From NCBI RefSeq assembly GCF_000471905.2, contig NW_006495778.1, forward strand, positions 3,439,641 through 3,503,640: 64,000 nt of DNA. The letters are read 5' to 3'. Positions within the stretch are counted from its first letter, which is position 1. Every line of letters starts with the position of its first letter. The position numbers and the translations under genes were made by a program. Positions 1 through 9,494 of the stretch are shown here, piece by piece. The notes below the pieces were generated by a model. The model was not told where the DNA came from and made no database searches. It saw nothing but the letters and a program-made list of their open reading frames with translations. Source of the stretch: Amborella trichopoda (Eukaryota > Streptophyta > Magnoliopsida > Amborellales > Amborellaceae).

Positions 1-677
1 AAGTGTAGAGGCCTTTAAAAGAGCATAAATTACATAAAACTGATGAACAACATGAAAATGCAAACCTCAGGAATCAATTTTAGCATGTTAAATTTCCAAC
101 CCATAGGAGTTGCAGTAAATGCTCTTCAGGTTATGCTCGTACTCCACGACCTCTTACTCTATCACTCCAAACTCCATCTTCTCATATCATCAGAAAGAAA
201 ACTGCACACACTGAAAATGTATACCCAAAAGATAATAAGTCCAATATAAGCAAATAATTAGGGTAGACAGAGAGAGAGGGCTCGAGCCTTTTTTATTTTT
301 ATGGTATTCCACAGAAGCAAGCAATTTACCATTCACTCTCTAGTAGCAGTGGAAACGGAATCACATTTTACTTATTCTAAATGCTCCCTCTCCTGGAATC
401 AGTTTACTTCTATGTATACTCTCTCTCTCTCTCTCTGCATGTAAACTAATCAGACGGTGCTCTGAATTCATCAAATGAAAGAGAAAACTAACAGTTAGAT
501 GCACATCCCACATAGAGAAAAGTGCACTGAAACAAATTAGTTTGTTTTTCCAATAATGTAAAAGAAGGATCACAGGGGATGATTGTTGCCAAAAGATAAA
601 CCTTGATCAGCGCTTTACAACCAATCACCGTTTTTAGACTCGGTCAAGTTACTTGGCCTCAGCCTATGGGCGAGGCC

Positions 678-888
678 GATTACTATGTACATATTATGTA
701 TTCCCTGCTATATTCACACTGTATGCCCTGCTATATTCACACGGTGTTGAGTTGGTTTGGCTATTACACATTCCTAAGTAGTGTCATTTTATTAAAAATT
801 ATAAAGATATGTAGGCCGAGGCCGATTACTATGTACATATTACGTATGCTCCGCTATATTCACACGGTTCCTGAGTAGTGTCATTTTA
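678..888 (+). repeat. Imperfect direct repeat, about 65-120 bp
   Basis: The phrase AGGCCGATTACTATGTACAT occurs near 673-692 and again near 820-840. Each is followed by a similar TATTCACAC stretch and by a segment ending in GTAGTGTCATTTTA. The first copy has an internal duplication of CCCTGCTATATTCACAC. No function is assigned; it may be part of an old mobile element. Confidence 0.6.
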
Positions 889-947
889 AGACATGCCCTC
901 TCGTGCAATGGGACGGATTTGATGACTCAACGTCTTGAAGAAGCCCC

Positions 948-955
<8 letters not shown>

Positions 956-986
<31 letters not shown>
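956..986. repeat. (TA)n microsatellite
   Basis: An uninterrupted run of alternating T and A of about 31 bases. It is a simple sequence repeat of no specific function. Confidence 0.95.
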
Positions 987-988
<2 letters not shown>

Positions 989-1722
989 TATATCCTTTTG
1001 TTATTCTTTTTTTTCAACATGACATGAACTCGACTGAGTTACTTGGATTGGGCCGAATGACTCGCCTCGGTCAAGGTCCGACCACTTTGGCCAATTCAAT
1101 TTTCTGAACACTGCAACCAATTATCCCAAATTGAACATGAAAGATATAACCATATAAATTGTAGATTGGATCCTCGATTCTTCTTAATCTTGTTCATCTT
1201 TTTGACGATGGCCCAGTGTTTTTCCTTTTCAATGATTAAGACAATAAAAAAAGATCCAACAATAGGTCAAACTGGTCACACCCCGGTAGCTGGCTTGCCA
1301 CTCTGCAGTTTTTCTATTGAAAATATTAAAAAAAAAAGATAAAGAAAACCAAGTTCTAGACTGTGAAAACCAGTAGAAAGTAAGGGAACTTAGACCCAGG
1401 TTAGTACACCTCACCACTATACTGTAAGACCTATTTCCTCTGATACAAGATGGTCACCAAAAAAATTAGGTGGATAGAGATGTGTCACTTTTATAAAGTT
1501 GGGCAGATTTTTTCTTAGGACTTTGAATTCAATCAGGAGTATAATATTAGCCAGGCAATTTCACATGTGATAGCTAGGGTTGATCTTTTATGCAAAAGGT
1601 AAATGTTCTTATTGCATACTTTTCCAAAAGAATTAGTAAGACTAAGATGCTTCATAATCAAAGGACCTTACCTTCAAGCTCAAGTTATGGATGTAATTTT
1701 CAGAGAACTCCATTCCACAGAA

Positions 1723-4522
1723 TCACTTCAGATTTGCATAGAACAACCTGTCGAGAACCAGATAATACAATCTTACGCGGGGAACATGCTGGATCTTGTA
1801 GTAGTCTTCACCATGATGAGGATGCAAACTTTTTATAAGAGGACTTGACATGTTTCCAATAGAAAAGTTTTTAAGGGAAGTAAGATTTCTCAAACTTTCA
1901 TCCCACAACTTCAACTTCCAGCAGCCAATGAAAGTAAGATCTTGGAGGACTGGCATGCATCCCCTGTGCATTCCCCCAAACCATTCAAGATTTTCCAAAT
2001 ATAAAAGACAGAGAGTTTTGAGTTTAGGGAATCCTACAATCCCATCACGCCCCATTCTTGCTCCCTTGTATGCCTTATGTAGAACTAGAAACTCAAGGTT
2101 ATACAATCCCTGCAAGGCTGCAAGTGGGTCTTCAGTTAGTGCTGAAGCCGATAACACTAGCTCAGTGAGGCTCTGAAGGTAGCACAACGCCTTTGGCAAC
2201 CTCCCCAAAACAACATTTATGCATAGTTTATTGAGAGGCGGTAGTGGAAGAGAGGTAGATTCTGAGTCTATAGAAATGGGATTTTCAGGATCAACTGATG
2301 ATATATACAGGCATTTTAGGCGTTCCATTAGTTGAAGAGTGCTCCATAACTCCTTCCCATCCTCCATGCTGCCCACTTGGACCTTGAGTTTCACAAGTTG
2401 GTTCAACGCTCTTAACTTTTTAATGAAAGTTCCCTCAACCCTTATGTGTTTCAATGTTTGTAGACGTGCTAGTCCCCCTAAATTAACATTGCAGGGCACA
2501 CAGTTGTCATAGAAGAAAAATTTACCTTCTGCAAGCAATTGAACCCAAAATTCCACTTGAGAAACTTTCCTCCGGCTTACAATAAGATGGGTTAAATGCT
2601 TAAGACTTTAGATTTCATTGGAAACAGATTCCAAGCCGCCCCCTCTTGCATCCAATGTTTCTAGTCTACGAAGATTTTGCAAAGACTTGGGAAGCTCTCG
2701 AATCATATTATTCCTCAACCCTAAGTACCTCAGGTGAATTAGACTTCCTATTTCACTTGGTAACTTTTGACATGAAACACCTCCCAAATCAAGAACTCTC
2801 AACAATCTTGCATTTGATAAATTTGATAAAATAGAAGATGTAGAATGAGGGAATTGCTCCATACTGACAGTGAGAAGAGACCTGACGTACAACTTGCGAG
2901 TGAGGACCTGGATGTGTGCATGGCACTTGTGCATTGAGAGACGACGGGTCCTATCATTTAATTCTTTGCTTTCACCTGTTAAAATTGCTCCAAAATTTTC
3001 TTTTTCAGCAATAGAGAGAGCAAGATTGCGCATCACATCGTGGACTCGGCATGCTCGAATTTTTTGACTGCCACTCAGATATGCCACTTGAATGAGGTTT
3101 CTATCAATCAATTCCTTCATGTACACCTCCCCTACCTCCTCCATTGTCATATTAGGGCGTGCTGCAATGAATCCTTCTGCTACCCACAATCTAATCAATA
3201 CATTTCTTCTAATCTCATAGTTCCCTGGAAACAGGCAGCAATACAAGAAACAATACTTGAGGAGAGGATACATATCATTATAACTAAGTGATAAAATTCG
3301 CCTTACCCTTTCTAATGATGTATTATTAGCCATCTCCCAATTGAGATTCCTTAGCACTCCCATCCATTCAGCTACTTCCAGTGCCCTCTTAGAAACCATG
3401 CCTCCTACGACCATGATAACCAGGGGTAAGCCTTCGCAATTATCTACAATGAGTTTTCCCACTCTTTCCAATTCTCCTGTAACTTTTTTTGAGTCATTTT
3501 CCCGAATTGCCTTGGTACAAAACAAAGACCAAGCATCTTCCGCTTTGAGGAGTTGAAGCTCGTAGACATGGTGATCTACTTCTACCAGTGAAGCAAAATT
3601 GATCAATCGCGTAGTGAAGACAATTCTACTTCCATTTTCGTGATCTGGCAAAGAAACTTTCAATCGATTCCAAACATCTTCGCTCCATATGTCATCTACA
3701 ACTAGGAGAAACCTCTTGTCTTCTAAGTATGCGCGCAGGCACATATGCAACAATCCCTCATCCAACTTGTCCATGGTTGGAGCTACCTCTCTTCTATCAT
3801 CATAAAATCCTTCCACCATGCCTTTCAACAACCCCACTATCGTGAATAATTGCGATACCGTAACCCAAGAACGACAATTAAAGTGACTCTTAGCCGCATG
3901 GCTGTTAAAGACTTTCTTCCGCATGGCTGTTAAAGACTTTCTTGGAAATGGTAGTTTTCCCGATGCCACCCATTCCTGTCACAGAAATCACCTTAAGTTT
4001 TGGACCTCCATTCACTAGCAATTCAACTAAATTCTCAATGTCCTTCTGTTTTCCAATTACATCGACCTCATCAATAAAAGGATAGGCAGCTAAAGGATCT
4101 CCTCCACTCGAAACTACGGTATCTGAAGATGTCCCTGGTTCTTCTTTCCTTTGAATATCATACTTGTCTCTCCTCTCCTTGATACCAGTAATCCGCTCCT
4201 TAATTTCTTGTATCTTAACTCCAACTTTATGTTGAATCACGAGACTCTTGGCAAAGAACTTGCGTTTTCTCGCCTCTAGAATCATGAATTCATCAAGGAC
4301 ATCCTCAGTATCATATACCACTTCTCTTACTTGCTCCACCCAAATTTGGACGAGGGCGTCCTTGCTTTTCCTTCTATCTGCATCCTCTAAGAAAGCGATC
4401 ATGGTTTTAAGCTCATCTCTCAGCCAAATAATGTCCTTGCGCACTCCCGAGATGAGCCGTAATTCTTCTGTCAGCAACCGATCCAGCTTTTGTACGCAGA
4501 AAAGCATAGCACCTTCTGCCAT
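1723..4522 (-). pseudogene. CC-NB-ARC-LRR (RPM1-like) resistance gene, broken
   Basis: This family encodes intracellular immune receptors that detect pathogen effectors. Translation starts MAEGAM at 4522. The coiled-coil domain has an EDVID-type motif (DTEDVLDEF, residues 71-79), and the P-loop GMGGIGKTT is at residues 183-191. Next come RNBS-A (CRSWVTVSQ), kinase 2 (FLLVVDDIW), RNBS-B (GSRIVFTTR), GLPL (CEGLPLVIMV), RNBS-D (CFLYCCLFP) and an MHD variant reading VHD (CRVHDVMRNLA). LRR-type sequence then runs to a stop at 1723. About 930 codons without an evident intron matches the usual length of RPM1-like genes. Two lesions break it: a 25-bp tandem duplication at 3894-3943 shifts the frame just after the P-loop, and an in-frame TAA at 2608-2610 interrupts the LRR. 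All other motifs are intact, so the decay is recent or the lesions are assembly errors. A CT-rich leader lies just upstream of the start. Confidence 0.9.
3894..3943 (-). repeat. Perfect 25-bp tandem duplication in the NB-ARC domain
   Basis: Copy 1 is 3894-3918 and copy 2 is 3919-3943, identical over all 25 bases and directly adjacent. Because 25 is not a multiple of three, the duplication shifts the reading frame. The peptide KKVFNSHA can be read in both frames, once on each side of the junction, which shows that removing one copy would bring the P-loop and RNBS-A halves into one frame. Confidence 0.97.
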
Positions 4523-4821
4523 CTCTCTCGATCATCTCGATCTCTCTCTAATTCAGAGCTTGTATGCACCTCTGATTTTGCGCAAGGGATAGGGCCGAAA
4601 CCAAACCCTCATCCGTCACAGCTGCCGTTTCAAGTTTGTGGTCATTTTCTCACCTTGTTTTTTCCCCAGTGTGGAAGTCAAAAAATGGTAACGCGAATTG
4701 TTTATAGAATAAAAAACAGAGCAAATTACTTACGGAGTCTGTCGGTGAATTACTAGTTCGCGTCATTTGCCCAATGTTACGTGGACCACCGCACTTTATT
4801 TATTTATTTTATTTCTTTTTT
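4523..4821 (-). other. NLR upstream flank
   Basis: This interval lies upstream of the minus-strand NLR start. It has a CT-rich tract next to the start (about 4525-4555), compatible with a plant 5' leader, and AT-rich DNA near 4790-4820. I could not identify a TATA box or other element with confidence. Confidence 0.35.
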
Positions 4822-5460
4822 TGAGAAAATTACGTATCGAATAAGGGGTATCAATTACAAAATGAAAAATGTTGTTTCAAGATTACGGGCTGCACCTGGG
4901 ATTGTTTTTTTCAACTTATCCCAGTCCGGTAAAGCTAACACCTCGGTTATTTACGTATTTAAACGAAATGTAGTTATCTGGTATTCGAATTATCAGACAA
5001 CTTATTTTTGCTTTACAAAATTAAAAATCATGTTCGGTGTTCTATATACCGATCAAGGTTTTGGCTCTTTTTTAACAAAAAAAAAAAACCCAATTCGCTA
5101 TGCTCTTATGGAAGCCAAAGCCAAAGCCCAATCCAGCACTATTTTCTCTCATTCTCTAGTCAATTCGAAGCACAATCTTCTCAAGCCTCAATCGAATCAA
5201 GTATGCTTTAGAAATTTTTTTGTTTTGGAAAAATAAGAGGGTTTTGGCAATAAAATAACCCTAAAATGGGTGAAAAATTTGTTTAGAGTTTTTGGATATT
5301 TATATTATTATTTGATTGGGTTTGAAAATGAGATTTGGGTGTTTAGGGTATTGGGGATAAAATAACTCTAAAATTTATAAATGACGGATTAGGATTTTTG
5401 GTTCACTTATGAATGTTCATTTTTCTATTTGATTGTGATTGAGAATATGCATTGTTAGGT
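4822..5460 (+). repeat. MULE-1 left terminal inverted repeat
   Basis: The sequence from about 4845 aligns with the reverse complement of 19160-19652. Shared blocks include AATTACAAAATGAAAA, AAGCTAACACC, TAAACGAAA, a palindrome around TTCGAATTA and CAATCGAATCA. Similarity continues to about 5460 through TTCACTTAT-AATGTTC and TTTGATTGT. The left copy has roughly 100 extra bases near 5225-5340. The outermost GAGAAAATTACGTA resembles Mutator-type MITE ends, so the true start may be 4822 rather than 4845. Confidence 0.8.
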
Positions 5461-5963
5461 GTTGTTGAATATTCAATTGAATTGATAATGAATGTTTATT
5501 GATTGATAAAAATAAAGAAGGATCGGGAATCCCTTGATTGTAGAGTTGAGTTCCCTTTTGCAAATACATTATATTATCAAATAATGAACTCAATCTTAGG
5601 GTTTAATGGATTTTTATTGATTGAATAGAGTAGGATAGCTTCAGTCATTGCATATTATTTTACTTTGTTAATAAAAAAATATTTTATGCTCCTACATGAG
5701 TGTAGTGTTGGTCATGGAAAATAAACCCCAATACTGAAGGGTTTTTTGTTCACCCATCTACAAGATTAAGGCTATGCAATCTTGTAGAAAAATCCCTAAA
5801 TGTAGATTTATAGCATATGATGTACACTTTTTTTTTACGATTATTCTAGATTTATTTTATTTTCATTTTTTATATTTTCTGAATTTGCTAGAGCTTATGA
5901 AGTAAGAAAACCATACCAATTATGCGGACCTTATGATATTAATTCTGCTCACCGGATTCATTC
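5461..5963 (+). other. MULE-1 subterminal region before the transposase
   Basis: AT-rich non-coding sequence between the left inverted repeat and the first plausible transposase start at 5964. It should contain the transposase promoter and 5' leader. No individual site could be assigned. Confidence 0.4.
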
Positions 5964-6640
5964 ATGGCCACTAATGGAGTTAGATTATTGGTTCGCCATG
6001 GTAGTTATTTTGAGTGTAACGAGTATGATAGACAAACAATTTATAAAGGTGGTAACTTAAAAGCCATAGTATATAAGGGGGTTGACTCACTACAGCAATT
6101 AAAGGTTCATGTTGGGTCCATATTGAGTTTTATGTATGAAGAAAATGAGAACTTAGCTGATTTAATAGATGATGGGGATGTATCATGTATGCATATGGTG
6201 GCCTCCAATATAGTCCTATGTGTTGCAAACCAGCCATCGCAACCAAATCCAGTGGAGCATCAACCCTTTGTTTGTGCATCTGCTCCATCAATAAGAGATA
6301 GATATGTGTGACTAAAGACCTTCAATATTTATATTTTAATGAATTCGAATTATATTTGAACTACATATGGATGGATACCTACTAAATGCCAGAAATGTTT
6401 TCTCACAGCTGCCCTTCTGTAAAAGGGAATGTCCCTACATCTAGTAATACAATTGCAGTGCAGGGGTCTGAACCCGAGGGCCAACTTGTGATGGAATATG
6501 ATGTAGATGACACGATACCTTTAGAGCCCCCATTCATATCAACACGTCCACGGGTTGACCTGATTGTGGGACATGATTTCGAGACTGTTGTGGATTTACA
6601 TAATCACTTATTTGATTACGCTATTGTTTATGATGCAAAA
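5964..6640 (+). pseudogene. MULE-1 transposase, N-terminal part
   Basis: Begins MATNGVRLLV at 5964 and resembles the PB1-like or MuDR N-terminal region of plant MULE transposases (GGN, YKGVDSLQQLKVHV). A stop at 6309 is followed by a possible intron with acceptor TTTTCTCACAG near 6413. The second block (from 6386) is acidic and ends with a helix (FETVVDLHNHLFDYAIVYD) that normally leads into the zinc-binding domain. In this copy the reading is cut at about 6630-6690 by a later insertion and resumes near 8125. Intron and insertion boundaries are inferred, not proven. Confidence 0.65.
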
Positions 6641-8122
6641 TCGAATAGAGCTTCAGAGGAAGATCCCTCAGATCTGAACACCACAAACTGATTTTTTTAA
6701 AAAAATATAGAGATGGTGGGGACAATGGAATTCTGATCTGAGGCTAGATCTACTCAGAAATGAGCAGATCTGCTCTCAGATCAGTGGCAGAGCCAGCATT
6801 GATTCAAAATACAAAATACTATATAAAAAGCAATAAAACTTACTATTTCTAATTAAAATGAGTAAAACAAAAAAGGACAAGCATAAAGAGTAGAAAAGTA
6901 CCAAACCGGGCCAGATGGCTTGGGACTCCAGAGGTTTTGGGGCCTTGCCTGTATCAGAACAGGTTGGATATATGTTGTTCGTCATCTTTTATCTCTCTTT
7001 AGGTTTTGACCAAGCCTTGATTTGGTTGAATGGCTTTATTGATCTAAGGATGGCTGAAAACTAGGGTTTTCCTAGGTCTAGGGTTTCAACCGGGGTCTCT
7101 CAAGAGTCTTTGCAGAGTCATTAAAAGGGTTTCAAATTCTCCACTAAGAGTTTCAAAATCTCAACCAGGGTCTAATCAGGGTTTTAAATTCTCAGCCTAG
7201 AGTTTCAAAATCTCAACCAGGGTCTAATCAAGGTTTCAAATCCATGAAATCACCCTTTTATAGATTGAAAACCATCTCGGAAGGGCAACATGCCATAACC
7301 AGCAGATCTTCTAGCCAGGATTGCCGTTTTGGTGGTCCAAGACTTGGGGTCGCCCAGCCTAAAATGGTCAAGGTTCATTGAACCTGGCCAAAAAAGGCTT
7401 AGGAAGGTTTGGCATACGGAAACTACCATTTTGGAGCAGTCAGAGCTGGGCGGAACTAGGAGTGTCGCCCAAGCCAAATCTGCTCAAAACTTGCAGATTC
7501 TGATGCAGGGCAGGATTTGGGGCTGTCAAGATGATGTCTGCCTAAAATCGACTGATTTGGGTCATTCTGGGCTAGGAGACACTAGGAGCGTTGCCCATAC
7601 CAGATCTACTCAAAACAACAGATTTTAGTTCAGGACTAAACTTGGAGCTGTCAGGATGCTGCTTGCCAAAAATTGACTGATTTGGGTTAGTCTGGGTTGG
7701 GCGACACTAGGAGCGTTGCCTAGACTAGATCTACTCAAAATGGCAGATTCCAGTTTAGGACTGATCTTGGAGCTGTCAGGATGCTGCCTGCCAAAAATCA
7801 GTGAATTTGGGTTAGTCTAGGCTGGTGAGCGACACTAGGTGTGTCGTCCACACTAAACCTACCCAAAATCATAAATTTTTTGCTCAGGTCTGATCTACAT
7901 GCTATTGTGTTACTGCTGGCAAAAATTTGGGTCAAAACAAGTTATTTTGATTTTTTTAATGATTTTTTTACTAAAATAGGGCATACTGCATGATTTTGGA
8001 TCACAAGGTAGGCAGTATGGACTACGGTGGTCTATGATATAGGGATTTGCTAGGATAGTGTGATCCTAATGGTTCAGGAAAACCACAAAATTTGTCAGTT
8101 TTAAAATGGGGTGTCTATAACA
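6640..8122 (-). mobile_element. Probable solo LTR inserted in the MULE-1 transposase
   Basis: This stretch separates the N-terminal and zinc-binding parts of one transposase, so it is a later insertion. Read on the minus strand it begins TGTTATAGACACCCC at 8122, a form I associate with the 5' end of some plant LTRs. The left edge is uncertain: candidates at 6631 and 6689 start with TG on the plus strand. I could not find a matching 5-bp target duplication. It has no coding content. It contains a tandem array with palindromic cores (7448-7849) and shorter repeats of about 65 bp near 7100-7245. Confidence 0.5.
7448..7849. repeat. Four ~125-bp tandem units with a 23-bp palindromic core
   Basis: Cores lie at 7448-7470, 7574-7596, 7699-7721 and 7827-7849, spaced 126, 125 and 128 bases apart. 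The consensus core is GGGCGACAC, spacer TAGGA, then GTGTCGCCC: two 9-base arms that are reverse complements. Each natural copy departs from perfect symmetry at a few positions. Between cores the units share GATCTACTCAAAA, GAGCTGTCAGGATG and GCCAAAAATTGA-type segments. A further partial unit may precede them near 7340-7360. Confidence 0.85.
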
Positions 8123-8124
8123 AT

Positions 8125-9480
8125 ATATCATAATTTTGTGATAAAGTATTGCAGAAATGGCCAAGAAAAAGTGTATGCATAGTGTACAGGAACACTAGAT
8201 TGCAATTGACCTGTGCGGTGCTCTAAAGTTGGACAATCAAAATTCTTCAGGGTGAGAGAATTTATAATGCGCACACATGCAGAGGACCAATGGGCAGGGC
8301 ACATCAGTCATTGACAAGAAGCCAATGGGTTGTAAAAAGGAATAAACCTCGACTAAACGACCAGATGATGCTCAGACCTAAAGATATTGCAAATGACACT
8401 CAGCCGGATTATAGGGTCCAATTATCATGCATGCAAGCTTGGCGTGACAAAGAAGATGCAAGGGCAATGATCCTAGGCTCAAAAGTGCAATCATATATCG
8501 AACTACCTCTATATCTTGAGAAACTGGATGTCACTAACCTTGGAACTAAATCAGTCATACAAACTGACGAGGATAGGAGATTTGTGCATCTATTTCTTAG
8601 CTTTCGTTCATGCCATAATGTATTTCTGCATGGTTGTAGGCCCCTGTTAGGGTTAAATGGGATGTTATTAAAGGGAACATATATGGGGATTGTATTGGCT
8701 GTACTAGCCGTAGATGCTAATGGTGGCACATTTCCTATTGCGATTGCAATGGTAGAGAATGAGCATACTGAAAGTTGAATATGGTTCTTAGAGAGATTGA
8801 ATTGGGCGTTTCTTCAGGAAGTAAGAACTTACTATATCTAACAATTCTTTGTGACCATTAGAAGGGTTTGCAAACTGCAATTAGGACTGTATTCCCATGA
8901 TCGTATCCAGGTCATTGCGTGCACCATCTTATAGACAATTTTAAGAGAAAATAGAAGAGCAAAGTACTCCTAAAGAAGTGGTGAAACACCGCACGCACAT
9001 TATTTACTGAAGGTTTAGAGGAAGAGATGTTGAAAATTAAAGAGATAGATGAAGCGCTCACATTTGGATAGTGACTCAAGGTAAAGAATACTGGGCGAAT
9101 GCTTATATCAAGGGCAAGAGGTATGATCATCTTACATCCAACATACCTGAGTCATTTAACAGTTGGATTTTAGAGGAACATGAGATGCCTCTCATCCTTT
9201 TGTGTGAAAACTTAAGAATAAAGTTAGTGAAAAGATGGGCTGAATATCGGCAGTAAGGTGAACAATGGGAGGATGTTCTTGTGCATATAGTACAAGAAGT
9301 TCTTCATGAACATATTGCGAAGTCAAGCTTTGAGCATCATGTTATATCAGTCGTACACAGAAAATATGAGATCCATGAGGAGATGGCCCATGCTATAGAT
9401 CTTGATGCTCGAACTTGTACTTGTAGAGTATAGAGGAATAGTAGGTTGCCGTGTACTAATGAAACTGCAGCTATGGATCA
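8125..9480 (+). pseudogene. MULE-1 transposase, zinc-binding, DDE and SWIM domains
   Basis: The reading resumes near 8128 with FVIKYCRNGQEKVYA and a CX4C-type zinc-binding segment ending in HTC (about 8272-8280). RPKDIAND (about 8374-8397) is a family signature. The DDE core starts with LLGLNGMLLKG: the first catalytic aspartate is asparagine here (codon 8656-8658). A TGA at 8776-8778 ends the longest frame. The second acidic site (CDH-stop-KGL) lies near 8850-8865, then NIPESFNSWIL near 9140-9170, and a SWIM finger (CTCRV...LPC) near 9415-9455. Several stops and frameshifts plus the D-to-N change make it inactive. It is cut at about 9480-9495 by family B and continues at about 13066. Confidence 0.85.
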
Positions 9481-9494
9481 TTGTCACCTCCATC

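Larger units (their letters stand above)
1..1722. other. Gene-poor flank downstream of the NLR
   Basis: No coding region could be supported here. The stretch holds short CT/GA runs (near 268-278 and 419-436), a direct repeat pair (678-888) and a TA microsatellite (956-986), both listed separately. The small reading frames are not preserved, share no motif I recognise and look random. It lies 3' of the minus-strand NLR, so the first few hundred bases below 1723 would contain any 3' UTR, but I saw no convincing polyadenylation context. Confidence 0.5.

Noticed and set aside
1850..4756. Plus-strand frames across the NLR
   Set aside because: They are antisense shadows of a minus-strand gene with clear NLR motifs.
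7060..7250. TAGGGTTT-like phrases suggesting telomeric repeat
   Set aside because: They are spaced irregularly within longer 65-bp repeats and are not tandem TTTAGGG.
7329..7628. A 99-codon plus-strand frame in the palindromic tandem repeats
   Set aside because: It lies in repeated non-coding LTR sequence and is not kept across repeat units.
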